Assembly (NCBI GenBank): GCA_903872345.1
Contig: CAIQKM010000159.1
Location: 50,731-114,730, forward strand
DNA length: 64,000 nucleotides
Direction: 5' to 3'
Source: an uncultured Verrucomicrobia subdivision 3 bacterium
Lineage (GTDB): Bacteria; Verrucomicrobiota; Verrucomicrobiia; Limisphaerales; UBA11358
Below, one piece after another: positions 1 to 8,715 of this stretch. The number at the start of each line of letters is the position of its first letter. Position 1 is the first letter of the stretch. Both the position numbers and the translations under genes were made by a program. The notes below the pieces were generated by a model. The model made no database searches. It had not been told where the DNA came from and worked only from the letters and a program-made list of their open reading frames with translations.

Positions 1-564
1 GGTCTCTTCGCCTTCCAATCGCCTGGTAATAATTTCTGTCACCGTAAATGGACCCTCTTGCCTATTGGGAATAAAGTATCCACAGGTTAAATCATTTGTT
101 CCCCCGAAGCCGGTTAAAAAGGGTGCTGCATTGGCAACCTGTTCGAGTGCATATTTTTTTGTTTGAGGTGAATTATTAGCAATTAAATCCGCTATGCGAC
201 AGCTTGCGTAAAACCTTACGTTGCCTGTCTGATTATCATTGATTGCAATCTTAACGGCTTCTTTCAGACTAACCGAAAAGCAATTTTTATAAATAGCCTC
301 GGCTTGCAAATTGTTTTCTGAATCGAGTGACGTCAGTGCATACGCCTCTTTGGCGGTTACAGTAAAGTAGGCGATCCAAATCACAAATGGCAGAGAAAGG
401 AGGAAATAGATTGCCCTGCGTTGAGATGCATCATTTTTACCCCATTTTCCAAACTTCAACCATATTCCAATTAACATCAAAACGAGAATGCTGAAGGCAA
501 ATGATTTGTAATAATAAACTGCCAAGGCAAACCATTCGGAAATGTCAGGTACATCATCTTTCAC
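1..564 (-). CDS. Partial hypothetical membrane protein, runs off the left edge
   Basis: An open frame on the minus strand reads from a GTG at 564 to base 1 without a stop. An in-frame TGA lies just upstream at 597-595. About 188 codons are visible and the C-terminus is outside the window. The protein has two likely membrane helices near residues 15-33 and 50-68, then a soluble stretch with scattered Cys (KNCFSV, ASCRIAD, LTCGYF). No family is recognised. The start is uncertain: there is no clear ribosome binding site and ATG is absent from this frame near the N-terminus. Base composition is clearly more AT-rich than the neighbouring genes, which may mean recent transfer. Stop-free length and membrane-like composition support coding. 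Confidence 0.6.
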   Translation of the reverse strand, partial: MKDDVPDISEWFALAVYYYKSFAFSILVLMLIGIWLKFGKWGKNDASQRRAIYFLLSLPFVIWIAYFTVTAKEAYALTSLDSENNLQAEAIYKNCFSVSLKEAVKIAINDNQTGNVRFYASCRIADLIANNSPQTKKYALEQVANAAPFLTGFGGTNDLTCGYFIPNRQEGPFTVTEIITRRLEGEET

Positions 565-906
565 GGTAATAGTTGTAAGCCAGGGTCCCGAGTTTCACCA
601 TTTAACGCTTTCATTTGATGCGACCCTACCAAGAGCAGTTTGAGGTTGTCCACCATGAATTTATGCCTTGGCTAAGACTTGCGCGTCCGGCTGGTGCCGA
701 TCCCAAGCCCCGGTTCCCCCCAGGCGCTAAATTATTGACTCCTGCCCGTTCGGAGTTCCGCTTTTAAGCGGCGGGGCGGCGGGTGGAAAAATAATATGGA
801 GCCTTGTTACCTCGGCTGCTACAGAGGGGCTATGCTTATACGCAAGGGACGTTCACCGGATTGTTACACTTTCACAGTTGATTTCCGGGGGCAAAACCGG
901 AATTGT
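565..906. other. Intergenic stretch with a solitary REP-like palindrome
   Basis: There is no supported gene here. The AT-rich character of the partial gene ends near 600 and GC-rich DNA begins. A GGAG-headed hairpin lies at 752-771. The long frame of the next gene can be extended back to 796, but its signal peptide begins at 907, so 796-906 is treated as leader. Confidence 0.5.
752..771 (+). repeat. Solitary REP-like unit, GGAG head plus hairpin
   Basis: The unit has a GGAG tetranucleotide followed by a TTCCGC / GCGG hairpin with a short AT loop. It is a near copy of the units that bracket the REP-associated transposase at 35634-36254. The GC-rich tail after it (GCGGGGCGGCGGG) also resembles the tail at 36359-36375. 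It is probably mobilised in trans by that transposase. Confidence 0.7.
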
Positions 907-2487
907 ATGGGGATGATGAGAGCATTTTACCCATTTATCTCGTGCTTAATTGTTTTGCTGGGGCTGGGCGCGCCGGTGCCGGCCATGGCGGCGGGGCGCG
1001 CGAAGTATTTTATCCTAGTGGTGTGGGACGGGATGCGTCCTGATTTTGTTTCGGCGGAACTGACGCCGACCTTGGACGGTCTGCGGCATCAGGGAGTGTG
1101 GTTTGCCAATCATCATTCGGTTTACCCGACCTCCACAGAGGTGAACGGGACGGTGCTGGCGACGGGGGCGTTTCCGGAGCACAACCACATTTCGGCGAAC
1201 AGTGAATATCGGCGTTCCATCGATCCGTTACAGCCGTACGGGTCGCAATCGTTGCGGGCGGTGCGGCTGGGGGATTCCCAGACGGATGGCCATTATATCG
1301 GGGTGCCGACGTTGGCGGAGCAGGTGCAGGCGCAGGATTTGCACACGGCGGTGGTGGGGGCCAAGCCGGTGGCGCTGCTGCATGATCGCAAGGTGCGGAA
1401 TGATGATTCCCCCAACCCGGTCTGGTATGCGGAGGGCAGTCTGCCGGCGTCACGGCTGGCGGGGCTGACGAATTTACTGGGAGTGTTTCCGGAGGCGACG
1501 TCGCCGAACGTGGGGCGGGATCAATGGGCGGCGCGGTGTTTGACGGAGTCATTCTGGTCGGGCGGGGAGTTGCCGCGCTATTCGGTGTTGTGGTTGAGCG
1601 AGCCGGATTTTTCGCAACATGCCCACGGACCGGGTTCGCCGGAGGCCTTGGCGGCGATTCGCAATTGCGATGACCGGCTGGCGACGGTGCTGCACGAGCT
1701 GGACCGGCGCGGGGTGCGCGAGCAGACGGATATCATCGTGGTTTCGGACCACGGGTTTTCGACGATTGGCGCGAATTGTGATATTGGCGAAAGTCTCCGG
1801 GCCGCCGGTCTGAATGCCAAAACCACCTGGGAACAGCCGCCGCAGGACGGCGATGTGGTGGTGGTGGGCAATGGCGGGTCGGTGATGCTTTACGTGGTGG
1901 GGCAATCGCCCACGGTGACGGCGCAGGTGGTGGCGGCGCTGCAACAGCAGGCATTTGCGGGCGTGATTTTCACAAAGGCGGGTCTGCCGGGCACGTTCCC
2001 GCTGTCCGAGGTGCATGTGGGCGGGGCGACGGCGCCGGACGTGATTGTGTCCACGCGTTGGAACCGCATTCCGGCGACGAACGAGCATCCGCACATTGAA
2101 GTGTTCAACGATGGCTATCATGAATATTCGGCGGGCTGCGGGATGCACGTGACGCTGAGTCCCACGGATCTGCACAACACCTGCGCGGCGGCGGGCCCGG
2201 ATTTCCGGTCGGGCGTGGTGGATCCGCTGCCTTCGGGCAACATTGACGTGGTGCCGACGTTGCTGTGGCTGATGGATGTGAAGCCGGCGCAGCCGCTGGA
2301 TGGCCGGGTGCTGAGCGAGGCGCTGGCGGGGTCGGGGCCGCCGTTGCAAACGGTGCAACTGGAACATCGCGAGGCGCACGGAACGGTGGCGGGTGGGACG
2401 TGGGATCAGTATTTGAACTTTACGGAGCTGAACGGGGTGCGGTATCTGGATGAAGGAAATGGGAAGTGGACCGGGGCGGGGAAGTAG
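907..2487 (+). CDS. Exported type I phosphodiesterase / nucleotide pyrophosphatase family protein
   Basis: This is an alkaline-phosphatase-superfamily enzyme (PF01663 type) expected to hydrolyse phosphodiesters or phosphate esters outside the cytoplasm. From the chosen ATG the first ~28 residues form a signal peptide ending APVPAMA. The metal site begins at VVWDGMRPDF. The nucleophile loop is YPTSTEVNGTVLATG. Further ligands lie in EPDFSQHAHGPG and VVSDHGFSTIG. The length of 526 aa is in range for the family. The frame stays open to 796, but that start would put 37 unrelated residues ahead of the signal peptide. ATGs at 913 and 916 are alternatives. The natural substrate cannot be told from sequence. 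Confidence 0.85.
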   Translation: MGMMRAFYPFISCLIVLLGLGAPVPAMAAGRAKYFILVVWDGMRPDFVSAELTPTLDGLRHQGVWFANHHSVYPTSTEVNGTVLATGAFPEHNHISANSEYRRSIDPLQPYGSQSLRAVRLGDSQTDGHYIGVPTLAEQVQAQDLHTAVVGAKPVALLHDRKVRNDDSPNPVWYAEGSLPASRLAGLTNLLGVFPEATSPNVGRDQWAARCLTESFWSGGELPRYSVLWLSEPDFSQHAHGPGSPEALAAIRNCDDRLATVLHELDRRGVREQTDIIVVSDHGFSTIGANCDIGESLRAAGLNAKTTWEQPPQDGDVVVVGNGGSVMLYVVGQSPTVTAQVVAALQQQAFAGVIFTKAGLPGTFPLSEVHVGGATAPDVIVSTRWNRIPATNEHPHIEVFNDGYHEYSAGCGMHVTLSPTDLHNTCAAAGPDFRSGVVDPLPSGNIDVVPTLLWLMDVKPAQPLDGRVLSEALAGSGPPLQTVQLEHREAHGTVAGGTWDQYLNFTELNGVRYLDEGNGKWTGAGK

Positions 2488-2527
2488 GGCGAGGATGGAA
2501 GGTTGAGGATGGAGGATGGATTTAAAA

Positions 2528-2562
2528 AACATCCAACATCCAACGCCCAACATCGAACATCC
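2528..2562 (+). repeat. Heptamer tract, five AACATCC-type units
   Basis: There are five tandem 7-base units: AACATCC, AACATCC, AACGCCC, AACATCG, AACATCC. The same unit forms tracts at 41270-41297 and 48484-48518, always between genes. Confidence 0.85.
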
Positions 2563-2618
2563 AGAACTGCCGCCAGGCGGTGGCGGCTGGCGAGGGTGGC
2601 AAATAAATTATAAGAAAT

Positions 2619-2650
2619 GAAAAGGTGCGGCCGGGTGGCTGCGCCTTTTT
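2619..2650 (+). terminator. Probable rho-independent terminator
   Basis: An imperfect GC-rich hairpin starts at AAAAGGTGCG and closes with TGCGCCTTTTT, ending in a T run. It sits about 130 bases after the phosphodiesterase stop. Confidence 0.5.
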
Positions 2651-2989
2651 CAATTCTTGCGCCGGAGGTGGAATTAAAAGCGGTGTGTATGCAAGTGACA
2701 GGGCGCCTTTGATCGGCAGTGGGACAGTATTTTTTGGTTTTTGCAGGAGGCGGGCAGCAAAAAAAGCTTTAGAAAGGGCGGATTTGGGTTGCTCCAAACA
2801 TTAATGGAATTAACCAACTGATCCTTCCAATATCAGTTTAATAAGGACTTCCGGGTGGTTTTAAGGGTGATTTATCAAGATATGCCAAGTCTTGAACAAG
2901 ATCGGGTTAGTCGAAACCGGCGGGTCGGCAAGAATGAGGTTGAACAGGGCGCAGAGGCGCCAACAACAAAATAACCAATGGATCAGACG

Positions 2990-3319
2990 ATGAAAAAGAT
3001 ACTCATTCTAGCAGCAGTGTTCGGTTTCGCGGCGGCTTACACGGCCGGTGCGGCGGAAGCCAAGGAAAACTGGGACAATCTTTGCGCGAAGTGCCACGGG
3101 GCGGACGGCGCGGGCCAGACCAAGATGGGCGCCAAGCTCGGGTGCAAGGATTTCACCGACGCGAAAGTCCAGGCGGACATCAAGGACGACGCGGCGTTCA
3201 AGGCGTTGAAAGAAGGCCTGAAGAACGACGACGGCAAGACGCTGATGAAGCCGTTTGACGCGCTCTCCGACGACGAGATCAAGGCGCTCGTGGCGTATGT
3301 CCACACGCTAAAGAAGTAA
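2990..3319 (+). CDS. Periplasmic monohaem class I cytochrome c
   Basis: This is a small secreted cytochrome, 109 aa from the chosen start. It has a signal peptide (MKKILILAAVFGFAAAY, cleaved near AGAAEA), one haem site CAKCH at about residue 32, and a likely axial Met in TLMKPFD. The C-terminal helix ALVAYVHTLKK is typical of class I cytochrome c domains. An ATG at 2978 adds four residues (MDQT) and is the alternative start; neither has a clear ribosome binding site. It is the first gene of the multihaem block. It would serve as a diffusible electron carrier in the periplasm. Confidence 0.88.
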   Translation: MKKILILAAVFGFAAAYTAGAAEAKENWDNLCAKCHGADGAGQTKMGAKLGCKDFTDAKVQADIKDDAAFKALKEGLKNDDGKTLMKPFDALSDDEIKALVAYVHTLKK

Positions 3320-3429
3320 CCGTTTCGGTTGCCGGCCGGAATCAGTCCGGGCCCAATCTATCCTGGGCCGGGACGAAAGTTTCCCCACTGCCGGCCGGCA
3401 ACCTTCCTTTTCCCAATTAATCCGCTGAC

Positions 3430-4890
3430 ATGAATAACGAACCTAAAAACTCCGCCCCGTCGCTCTTCCGAAACTGGATCAGTTTCGTGGGCCTGATCGT
3501 GGGCGTGGGCGCCCTCTTTTCCTTTTTGCTGCTGTTCACCCTGGACGCGCTGTCGAAATTTTCCAACCCGTATGTCAGCCTGCTGACGTACATGGGGGTG
3601 CCGGGTTTTCTGATCAGCGGCATTGCGCTCTTTCTGGGCGGGGCCTGGCTGGAACGCCGTCGCCGCACCAAGGGGGCGGGGATTTCGACGCTGCGGCTGG
3701 ACTTGAACCGGCCGGGCGACCGCCGGGTGCTGATCACGTTCATTTCGGGCGGGGTGGTGTTTCTGCTGCTGTCGGCGGTGGGGTCGTACCATGCCTTTAA
3801 TTTCACGGAGTCGCCGTCGTTCTGCGGCGAGGTCTGCCACAAGGTGATGAAGCCGGAGAAGGTGACGCACGACCACGGTCCGCATGCGCGGGTGGCGTGC
3901 GTGGAATGTCACGTGGGCAAGGGTGTGTCATGGTTTGTAAAGTCGAAGATTTCGGGCTCGTACCAGTTGTACTCGGTGGCGTTCAAAAAGTATCCCACGC
4001 CGATCGGCACGCCGATCAAGAACCTGCGTCCGTCGCGCGACACGTGCGAGGAATGCCACTGGCCGCAGCAATTTGTGGGCAACCTGGACCGGACGTTCAC
4101 CTATTACCAGAGCGATGCGACGAACACGCCGTATTCGATCCGGCTGCTGCTGAAGATTGGCGGGAGCGATCCGACGCGCGGGCCGGTGGGCGGCATTCAC
4201 TGGCACAATCTGCCGGGCAACAACGTGGAATATGTGGCGACGGACGCCGCGCGCCAGAAGATTCCCTGGGTGCGCGTGACGGACGCCACGGGCAAGGTGA
4301 CGGTGTTCAAGGACAAGAATTTTACGAATGACGTGTCCCAGATGGAAATTCGCAAGATGGACTGCATGGACTGCCACAACCGGCCGTCGCATCGCTATCT
4401 CTCGCCGGAGCGCGCGGTGAACCAGGCGATGGCGTTGAAGAAGATTGACCCGGGCATGCCGTGGATCAAGACGAACGCGATGTATGCGCTGACCCGCACC
4501 TACACGAATGATGTGCAGGCGCAGGTGACCATCACGAATCTGCTGACGGCGCGGTACCCGAACGATCCGCGCCTGCCGGACGCGGTGGCGGCGGTGGAGC
4601 AGATTTACGCGGACAACTTCTTCCCGGAGATGAAGGCGAACTGGAGTTCGTATCCGGACAATGTGGGCCACATGATCTGGCCGGGCTGTTTCCGCTGCCA
4701 TGACGGCCAGCACAAGACCGAGGACCGCAAGCTGAGCATCAAGGCGAACGATTGCAACGCGTGCCATACCATCCTGGCGCAGGGCGCGGGGGCGGAACTG
4801 GACAAGCTCGCGCCGGCGGGCCAGAAGTTCCTCCATCCGGGCGGCGACTACGACGGATCTTGCACTGACTGCCACAACGGCGGGCCGTAG
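3430..4890 (+). CDS. Seven-haem NapC/NirT-type inner-membrane cytochrome (ImcH-like)
   Basis: This is a membrane-anchored quinol-oxidising multihaem cytochrome of 486 aa. Hydrophobic helices lie near residues 16-38, 50-73 and 100-120, and a large periplasmic haem domain follows. Haem sites in order are CGEVCH (a CX3CH, residues 132-137), CVECH, CEECH, CMDCH (in CMDCHNRPSH), CFRCH, CNACH and CTDCH, the last a few residues from the C-terminus. NapC and NrfH normally carry four haems. Seven haems on a NapC/NirT anchor is the layout of Geobacter ImcH, which passes electrons from menaquinol to periplasmic cytochromes. The ImcH comparison rests on architecture recalled from the literature, not on an alignment. 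The gene lies between the monohaem cytochrome and the cytochrome c-b fusion. Confidence 0.85.
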   Translation: MNNEPKNSAPSLFRNWISFVGLIVGVGALFSFLLLFTLDALSKFSNPYVSLLTYMGVPGFLISGIALFLGGAWLERRRRTKGAGISTLRLDLNRPGDRRVLITFISGGVVFLLLSAVGSYHAFNFTESPSFCGEVCHKVMKPEKVTHDHGPHARVACVECHVGKGVSWFVKSKISGSYQLYSVAFKKYPTPIGTPIKNLRPSRDTCEECHWPQQFVGNLDRTFTYYQSDATNTPYSIRLLLKIGGSDPTRGPVGGIHWHNLPGNNVEYVATDAARQKIPWVRVTDATGKVTVFKDKNFTNDVSQMEIRKMDCMDCHNRPSHRYLSPERAVNQAMALKKIDPGMPWIKTNAMYALTRTYTNDVQAQVTITNLLTARYPNDPRLPDAVAAVEQIYADNFFPEMKANWSSYPDNVGHMIWPGCFRCHDGQHKTEDRKLSIKANDCNACHTILAQGAGAELDKLAPAGQKFLHPGGDYDGSCTDCHNGGP

Positions 4891-4997
4891 TCAGATTCAC
4901 TTCACCGGTCCTTGCGCAGGCGATGCAGCTAAAAATGCCAAGCAATGCGCAAGGACCGGTAAGCAGCTTTCCCGGTTTCCCCCGATTGTGTGGGTGT

Positions 4998-7151
4998 ATG
5001 AGTTCCACTTACCAATCAAACAGACTGTCAGTTTTCCTGCTAATTTTGTCGGCAGTGCTTATCGGAAGCGTGCCGACGGCTTCGGCGGCTTCCCCGGCGA
5101 CCAATGCGGCGCCCAAATTTGCCAGTTCGGATTGTCTCGATTGCCATACCGATCCGGCCAACAAGCGGATGGTGAACGGCCATTCGGCCCCGCTGGCGCT
5201 GTTTCCCACGAACGGTTTTGCGGCGTCGGTGCATAGCGCGCTGGATTGCGTGGACTGCCATGACGGGATCAAGGAGCTGGTGCATGCCAAGATTCCGGCG
5301 CCGAACTGCGGCGGGTGCCATGACAAGGAACAGAAGCTTTACGAGACGAGCATCCACGGGATGAGCCATTCGATGGGGGCCTCGGGCGCGGCGCAATGCT
5401 GGGACTGCCACGGTTCGCACGAAATTCTGCCGGTGAAGAATACCGAGAGCCCGGTGTACAAGCTGAACCTGCCGGCCACGTGCGCGAAATGCCACAGCAA
5501 CACGAATCTTACCAAGGAATACCAGATTGAATTTCCGGAGGCGGCGTCGCAGTACATGGACAGCATCCACGGGCGGGCGCTGCTGAAGATGGGTTTGATC
5601 GTGGCGCCGTCGTGCAACGACTGCCATGGTTCGCATGCGATCAAACGCAATGTGGACCGGGATTCGCCCATTAACCATATCAACGTGGCCAAGACCTGTG
5701 GGAAGTGCCATGTGAAGGTGGAGGGCATCTATAATAAGAGCGTGCACGGGCAGTTGCTGGTGAAGGGCGACGGCCGGGGGCCGGTCTGCACGGACTGCCA
5801 CAGCTCGCATCAGATCGAGCCGCCGAACAGCGGCCATTTCAAACAGCTTAGCGACGAGCGCTGCGGCAAGTGCCATCAGGACCGGCTGGAACATTACCGG
5901 GAGACGTATCACGGGAAGTCGATGGCGCTGGGCAAGCCGAATGTGGCGTCGGAAGTGGCGGCCTGTTATGACTGCCACGGTTACCATGATGTGCTGCCGC
6001 CTTCCAATCCGGCCTCGCATCTTTCGGCCACGAACATTTTGGCGACGTGCCAGAAGTGTCATCCGGGCGCGACGGCGAAGTTCACGCAATTTCAGCCGCA
6101 TGCGAATCCGATGGACCAGGTGCATTATCCGCTGCTGCACGTGGTGTTCCTGGCGATGACGGGCCTGTTGATCGGCACGTTCAGCTTCTTCGGCCTGCAC
6201 ACGCTGTCGTGGCTGTTCCGCGCGGTGTACCTGTATATGCGGGACTCGAAGACGTTCCGCGAGGCGAAATTCAAAACCCAGGACGATGACGAATGGTTCA
6301 CGCGCTTTGTGCCGTTCGAACGGTTCCTGCATTTCCTGGTGGTGTCGAGCTTCCTGCTGCTGGTGGTCACGGGCATGCCGCTGAAGTTCTATTACACGGA
6401 CTGGGCGAAGGTGATCTTTGCGATCATTGGCGGACCGGAAACGGCGCGCATCCTGCACCGGTTTGGCGCGGTGATCACGTTCTTCTACTTCACGCTGCAC
6501 CTGGTGTCGCTGACCGCCAAGGCGTGGCGCGGGCGCAAGAAACTGCACGGGGCGGATGGCAAGTTCACCTTCAAACAACTGTGGGCGGTGCTGTTCGGTC
6601 CGGACTCGATGTTCCCGAACTGGCAGGATTTGCGCGACCTGGTGGACCACAACAAATGGTTCTTCGGCAAGGGCCCGAAGCCGCAGTTTGACCGCTGGAC
6701 GTATTGGGAGAAGTTCGATTACTTCGCGGTGTTCTGGGGCGTGGCGATCATCGGCATCTCGGGGCTGATCATGTGGTTCCCGGAATTCTTCACGCGCTTC
6801 CTGCCGGGCTGGGCGATCAACATCGCGCTCATCCTGCATTCGGACGAGGCGCTGCTGGCGGCGGGATTCATCTTCTCGATCCACTTTTTCAACACGCATT
6901 TCCGGATTGAGAAATTCCCGATGGACACGGTGATCTTCTCCGGCCGCGTCTCGAAAACGGAAATGTTGTACGAGCGGAAACGCTGGTACGACCGCCTGGT
7001 GAAGGAGGGCCGTTTGGATGAGCACCGCGTGCGGGATGAATGGTTCCGCTGGAAAAACATTGCGCGGACGTTCGGCTACGTCGCCTTCGGCCTGGGCCTG
7101 GTGCTGCTGGGGCTGATCATCTATGCGATGACCTCGCGGCTGGGGCACTGA
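4998..7151 (+). CDS. Eleven-haem cytochrome c fused to membrane cytochrome b (CbcL-like)
   Basis: This is a 717-aa fusion protein. It has a signal peptide (from MSSTYQSNRL to PTASA), then a periplasmic domain with eleven CXXCH sites: CLDCH, CVDCH, CGGCH, CWDCH, CAKCH, CNDCH, CGKCH, CTDCH, CGKCH, CYDCH and CQKCH. From about residue 380 a polytopic domain of the b561 / hydrogenase-formate dehydrogenase gamma type follows. Its His-bearing helices include FERFLHFLVV, ILHRFGAVITFF and FIFSIHFFNTH. Geobacter CbcL has the same order, with nine c-haems then a dihaem b domain, and acts as a low-potential menaquinol oxidase for extracellular respiration. The frame opens at 4923, but the signal peptide places the start at 4998. 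Confidence 0.87.
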   Translation: MSSTYQSNRLSVFLLILSAVLIGSVPTASAASPATNAAPKFASSDCLDCHTDPANKRMVNGHSAPLALFPTNGFAASVHSALDCVDCHDGIKELVHAKIPAPNCGGCHDKEQKLYETSIHGMSHSMGASGAAQCWDCHGSHEILPVKNTESPVYKLNLPATCAKCHSNTNLTKEYQIEFPEAASQYMDSIHGRALLKMGLIVAPSCNDCHGSHAIKRNVDRDSPINHINVAKTCGKCHVKVEGIYNKSVHGQLLVKGDGRGPVCTDCHSSHQIEPPNSGHFKQLSDERCGKCHQDRLEHYRETYHGKSMALGKPNVASEVAACYDCHGYHDVLPPSNPASHLSATNILATCQKCHPGATAKFTQFQPHANPMDQVHYPLLHVVFLAMTGLLIGTFSFFGLHTLSWLFRAVYLYMRDSKTFREAKFKTQDDDEWFTRFVPFERFLHFLVVSSFLLLVVTGMPLKFYYTDWAKVIFAIIGGPETARILHRFGAVITFFYFTLHLVSLTAKAWRGRKKLHGADGKFTFKQLWAVLFGPDSMFPNWQDLRDLVDHNKWFFGKGPKPQFDRWTYWEKFDYFAVFWGVAIIGISGLIMWFPEFFTRFLPGWAINIALILHSDEALLAAGFIFSIHFFNTHFRIEKFPMDTVIFSGRVSKTEMLYERKRWYDRLVKEGRLDEHRVRDEWFRWKNIARTFGYVAFGLGLVLLGLIIYAMTSRLGH

Positions 7152-7605
7152 GCGGTTTACCACAGCTATTCAAATGCGCAACGAAGCGATGAGGGAGAAT
7201 CGAGGGTGGAAGGGGCATAGCCTGACGCTGATGCCAGTGGCTGAAGATATGAGCGCCACCTCACCCCGGCCCTCTCCCCCATTTATCAATGGCGGAGAGG
7301 GGGAAAAACCCGCCGTGCGATCACGCGGCGGCGGGCGGGCGGCGTTGGTGCCTTACGGGGCGGCGGCAACTCGTGGCCGGGTAAACATCGGACTTTTCGC
7401 AGGCCGGCAACCGGCGGTTGAGATATGCACCAAAATTGGCGGAAATTGGCCGGATGTGGCGGGCGAAGCTGCAATAATTGTTAAGCCTTCCGCAAGGAAT
7501 GGTGAGCAGGGTGGGGTGGGTAAATTTAGTCTACTCATGTCGAAAGTCCCACATCATTAGAAATTGTAGATGTGGTTGCAAAATCAGGTTGGCCTTGGAA
7601 TTGTT
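7152..7605. other. Intergenic stretch with a dispersed repeat
   Basis: No gene is supported here. A frame at 7174-7560 is open but has low complexity and lies across a dispersed repeat (7247-7310). The rest may hold the promoter of the hemA-like gene, but no clear motif was seen. Confidence 0.4.
7247..7310 (+). repeat. Dispersed repeat with CACCTCACCCCGGCCC core
   Basis: The core GAGCGCCACCTCACCCCGGC is followed by CTCTCCCCC, an ATTTATCAATGG loop and a matching GGAGAGGGGG arm. Near copies lie at 31583-31650 and, inverted, at 63925-64000. It appears non-coding. Confidence 0.75.
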
Positions 7606-8700
7606 ATGAAATTATTTGTTGCAGGACTGAGTTACAAGACGGCGCCGGTGGAATTGCGGGAGAAGCTGGCGGTGCACCGGTCACGGCTCCAATGCAGCGG
7701 CTGCCGCCTGAAATTGCGCGGCGGGCTTTCCGAGGTGGTGCTGCTTTCCACCTGCAACCGGGTGGAAATCTACGGCGTGACGGAACGCAGCAGCGCCAGC
7801 ATTCCCCGGCTCTTTCAGGAACTGGCCGAAGACACGGGCCTGGATTTCACCCCCTACCTCTACGTGCACGAAGGGCTGGATGCGGCGAAGCACCTTTTCT
7901 CGGTGGCCAGCGGGCTGGACTCGCTGGTGATCGGCGAAACCGAAATTACGGGCCAGGTCAAGCACGCCTATCAATCCGCCCAGGCGGCGAAGCTCACAGG
8001 CAAGCGGCTGAACCGGGCGTTCCAATCGGCGTTGCAGGTGGCCAAGCTGGTGCGCACGGAAACGGGCATCGGCCGCGGCGCGACCTCGGTGGGCAGCGTG
8101 GCCGTGGAACTGGCCGAAAAAGTTTTTGACGCCGACCTGAGCGAAAAGACGGTGATGATCATTGGCGCGGGCAAGATGGGCGAGGCCTGCGTGAAGCATC
8201 TGGCCAAGCGCGGCGCGAAGTCGGTGCTGGTTTCCAACCGTTCGCTGGAACGGGCGGAGAAGCTGGCGGCGGAATTTGGCGGCCGGGCGGTGGGGATGGG
8301 CGAATCCCGCCGGGCTTTGATTGCGGCGGACATCGTGGTGACCTCCACCAGTTCGCCGGACTATGTGCTGAAATCGGCGGACATCGCCGACATCCTGCCG
8401 GAGCGCGGGAACCGCCCGCTGATCCTGGTGGACATTGCGGTGCCGCGCGACGTGGATCCCGCGATTCAGCAACTCCCCAACGTTTTCCTCTACGACATTG
8501 ACGATCTCGAAGCGATTGTGCGCGAGAACACCAAGCATCGCGAGCATGAGCTGGCCCGCTGCCAGGCGATCATCGCCGGGCGCGCGGCGGAACTGCTCGC
8601 GAAAATCACCGCGGCCCCGGGCCGGCTGCCCGCGCCGCCGATCCCGGCCATGCCGGGCTGGCTGCAGCCGGAGCCCGCCGGGATGCTGGCGGCGGCGTAA
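7606..8700 (+). CDS. hemA: Glutamyl-tRNA reductase with a shortened C-terminus
   Basis: The enzyme reduces glutamyl-tRNA(Glu) to glutamate-1-semialdehyde, the first step of C5 haem synthesis. Seen are the N-terminal AGLSYKTAPVELREKLAV, the catalytic-Cys motif STCNRVEIYG, SGLDSLVIGETEI, and the NADPH-binding MIIGAGKMGE. The start at 7606 gives MKLFVAGLSYK, the usual N-terminus; the open frame from 7570 adds twelve unsupported residues. The length is 364 aa against the usual 410-450. After the spinal helix (IVRENTKHREHELARCQAII) the chain ends in a Pro/Ala-rich tail, so most of the C-terminal dimerisation domain is missing. It is embedded in the multihaem cluster, which suggests dedicated haem supply. 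It may be a second copy beside a full-length HemA elsewhere. Confidence 0.9.
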   Translation: MKLFVAGLSYKTAPVELREKLAVHRSRLQCSGCRLKLRGGLSEVVLLSTCNRVEIYGVTERSSASIPRLFQELAEDTGLDFTPYLYVHEGLDAAKHLFSVASGLDSLVIGETEITGQVKHAYQSAQAAKLTGKRLNRAFQSALQVAKLVRTETGIGRGATSVGSVAVELAEKVFDADLSEKTVMIIGAGKMGEACVKHLAKRGAKSVLVSNRSLERAEKLAAEFGGRAVGMGESRRALIAADIVVTSTSSPDYVLKSADIADILPERGNRPLILVDIAVPRDVDPAIQQLPNVFLYDIDDLEAIVRENTKHREHELARCQAIIAGRAAELLAKITAAPGRLPAPPIPAMPGWLQPEPAGMLAAA

Positions 8701-8715
8701 CGAGGATTTGCCACC

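Larger units (their letters stand above)
2488..2989. other. Intergenic leader of the cytochrome cluster
   Basis: It holds an AACATCC heptamer tract (2528-2562) and a terminator-like hairpin (2619-2650). About 330 bases upstream of the first cytochrome gene follow. No convincing promoter or FNR-type dyad was found in that part. Confidence 0.5.

Noticed and set aside
2528..2562. Heptamer tract considered as a CRISPR remnant
   Set aside because: Units are 7 bases with no spacers and no cas gene is in the window.
2800..2989. Possible FNR-type site before the first cytochrome gene
   Set aside because: TTGA and ATCAA-like pieces occur, but no proper TTGAT-N4-ATCAA dyad exists.
5040..7163. 707-codon minus-strand open frame
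   Set aside because: It is antisense to the cytochrome c-b fusion, Arg/His-rich and without any domain; a shadow caused by high GC at third positions.
7174..7560. 128-codon plus-strand frame upstream of hemA
   Set aside because: It crosses a dispersed repeat, is Gly/Arg-rich and has no ribosome binding site or domain.
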